From contig CM060734.1 in assembly GCA_030704615.1 (NCBI GenBank), forward strand, positions 25,792,001 to 25,856,000: a stretch of 64,000 nucleotides of DNA, read 5' to 3'. Of the stretch, positions 63,357-64,000 are shown piece by piece. The DNA is from Takakia lepidozioides (taxonomy: Eukaryota > Streptophyta > Takakiopsida > Takakiales > Takakiaceae). The position numbers and the translations under genes were made by a program. The notes below the pieces were generated by a model. The model had not been told where the DNA came from. It made no database searches and saw only the letters and a program-made list of their open reading frames with translations. Each line of letters begins with the position of its first letter. Position 1 is the first letter of the stretch.

Positions 63357-63923
63357 ATGACCAGTCCAACCAGCATAGATGCGCCTTATCATGGTAGGAA
63401 TAGTGAGGATGTAAATGACTGGCTGGAGAGAATTCAGATGGAGGCAGATGTCAGGGATTTGAATGAGGACAAAACTTTCAAGGTAGCAAGGCTCAACCTG
63501 AGAGCCAAGGCTGATGAATGGTACCGTAAACAAAACCCTAGACCAAACAACTAGGTGGACTTCAGGGCAGCAATTTCAGCCAAGTTTGGTATCGTTGACT
63601 TGGCAGAAATTAGGCTAAGAATGGATACCATTAAACAGGAGAGTAGACAAAGGGTTCAAACATACTTCGATAGGTTGAACCGGTTATTTATAAGAAGTGG
63701 GGCGTCTGATTTGGAACAGAGGCGTAGATTTGCAGCAGGTTTGAGACCAGAAATAGCAAGAGTAATGCTGGGCAGGCGCTTCCTTGATGTAGAGGAAGCA
63801 CTTGACACAACCATTGAGATTGAAAGGGGCCTGGGAAAGTTAGGGGAAATACCTCTAGAGCCATTGGAAGGAGATGATACAGATGAGTCAGTTGTGTTTG
63901 TTAACCCTGGACAGAAGACTTGA
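63357..63923 (+). pseudogene. G7 gag, capsid domain
   Basis: One frame with an amber at 63,552 inside the capsid domain, where tryptophan (PRPNN-W-VDFRAAIS) would be normal. Blocks: NSEDVNDWLERIQMEADVRD, KVARLNLRAKADEWYRKQNP, FRAAISAKFGIVDLAEIRLR, QTYFDRLNRLFIRSGASDLE and RFAAGLRPEIARVMLGRRFL. This is the Retrotrans_gag pattern, more like Copia/Ty3 chromovirus types than the G1-G6 gag. The frame ends GQKT and shifts; the rest is beyond the window. Confidence 0.8.
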
Positions 63924-64000
63924 TCAGCTGAACACTACCCTACAGAAGTACTTTGATAGGGGACCAGTCATAGGAGAAAGCTCGGGATCTAGAACACCAC

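Overview
The window looks like a transposon-dense nuclear segment of a land plant. Signs are Ty3/gypsy elements of the plant Tat/Ogre style, a PPR-DYW gene fragment, an ALMT-like exon, hAT, MULE and LINE remnants, and spliced genes with GT-AG introns. I see no intact housekeeping gene, tRNA, rRNA or CRISPR array. The species is not readable from the sequence; a seed-free plant is possible because of the PPR-DYW style, but this is a guess.

Layout. (1) 1-7,187, minus strand: two Ty3/gypsy bodies, G1 (gag and ORF0, cut by the window edge) and G2 (pol plus a post-pol ORF), meeting at one LTR (1,020-2,001). (2) 7,606-14,256, plus strand: G3, with LTR, ORF0 and gag. Its gag is split by an insertion that carries the tail exons of a ParB-like gene (10,023-11,421) and a solo LTR of family S (12,261-12,985). 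(3) 14,256-17,690: hAT transposase N-terminal half, cut by an S-family 5' LTR plus gag. (4) 17,966-22,366: mosaic of gene scraps on the minus strand (LINE-type zinc finger on plus, DYW tail, ALMT exon, PPR), with a 2.6 kb solo LTR in the PPR. (5) 22,367-31,318: a large DNA-transposon-like unit with a MULE-type transposase gene with a SWIM finger (minus) and a spliced gene with a ParB/sulfiredoxin-like DGNHR domain (plus). Tandem arrays built on a GGCGCC palindrome lie between and beside them. (6) 31,319-36,342: gypsy RT/RNase H scrap, 5'-truncated LINE (minus), second MULE fragment, another S solo LTR, and an array of dispersed palindromes. (7) 36,343-44,999, minus: G4, with both LTRs, most of pol, a CCHC ORF and a very long accessory ORF. 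(8) 45,000-60,510, plus: G5, a sister of G4 starting inside G4's 5' LTR, interrupted by minus-strand element G6 (53,216-58,504), itself interrupted by a second 2.6 kb solo LTR. (9) 60,511-64,000: 5' LTR, primer site, small ORF and gag of G7, which belongs to the giant-LTR family and has inserted in G5's accessory ORF.

The G1/G3/G4/G5 family has an unusual plan: LTR, ORF0 (231 codons, starting 36 codons inside the LTR and reading through the primer binding site), gag with zinc knuckles, protease, RT, RNase H and integrase, a CACAG minisatellite, a separate CCHC ORF, a roughly 1,150-codon accessory ORF with a coiled coil, polypurine tract, LTR. The best candidate for a little-described system is the paired MULE-type transposase and ParB-like gene with GGCGCC arrays. 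A second, inverted copy of the ParB-like gene at 10,023-11,421 supplies the exons missing from the first. Almost all coding regions here carry stops or frameshifts, so they are best read as mobile-element fossils of differing ages.
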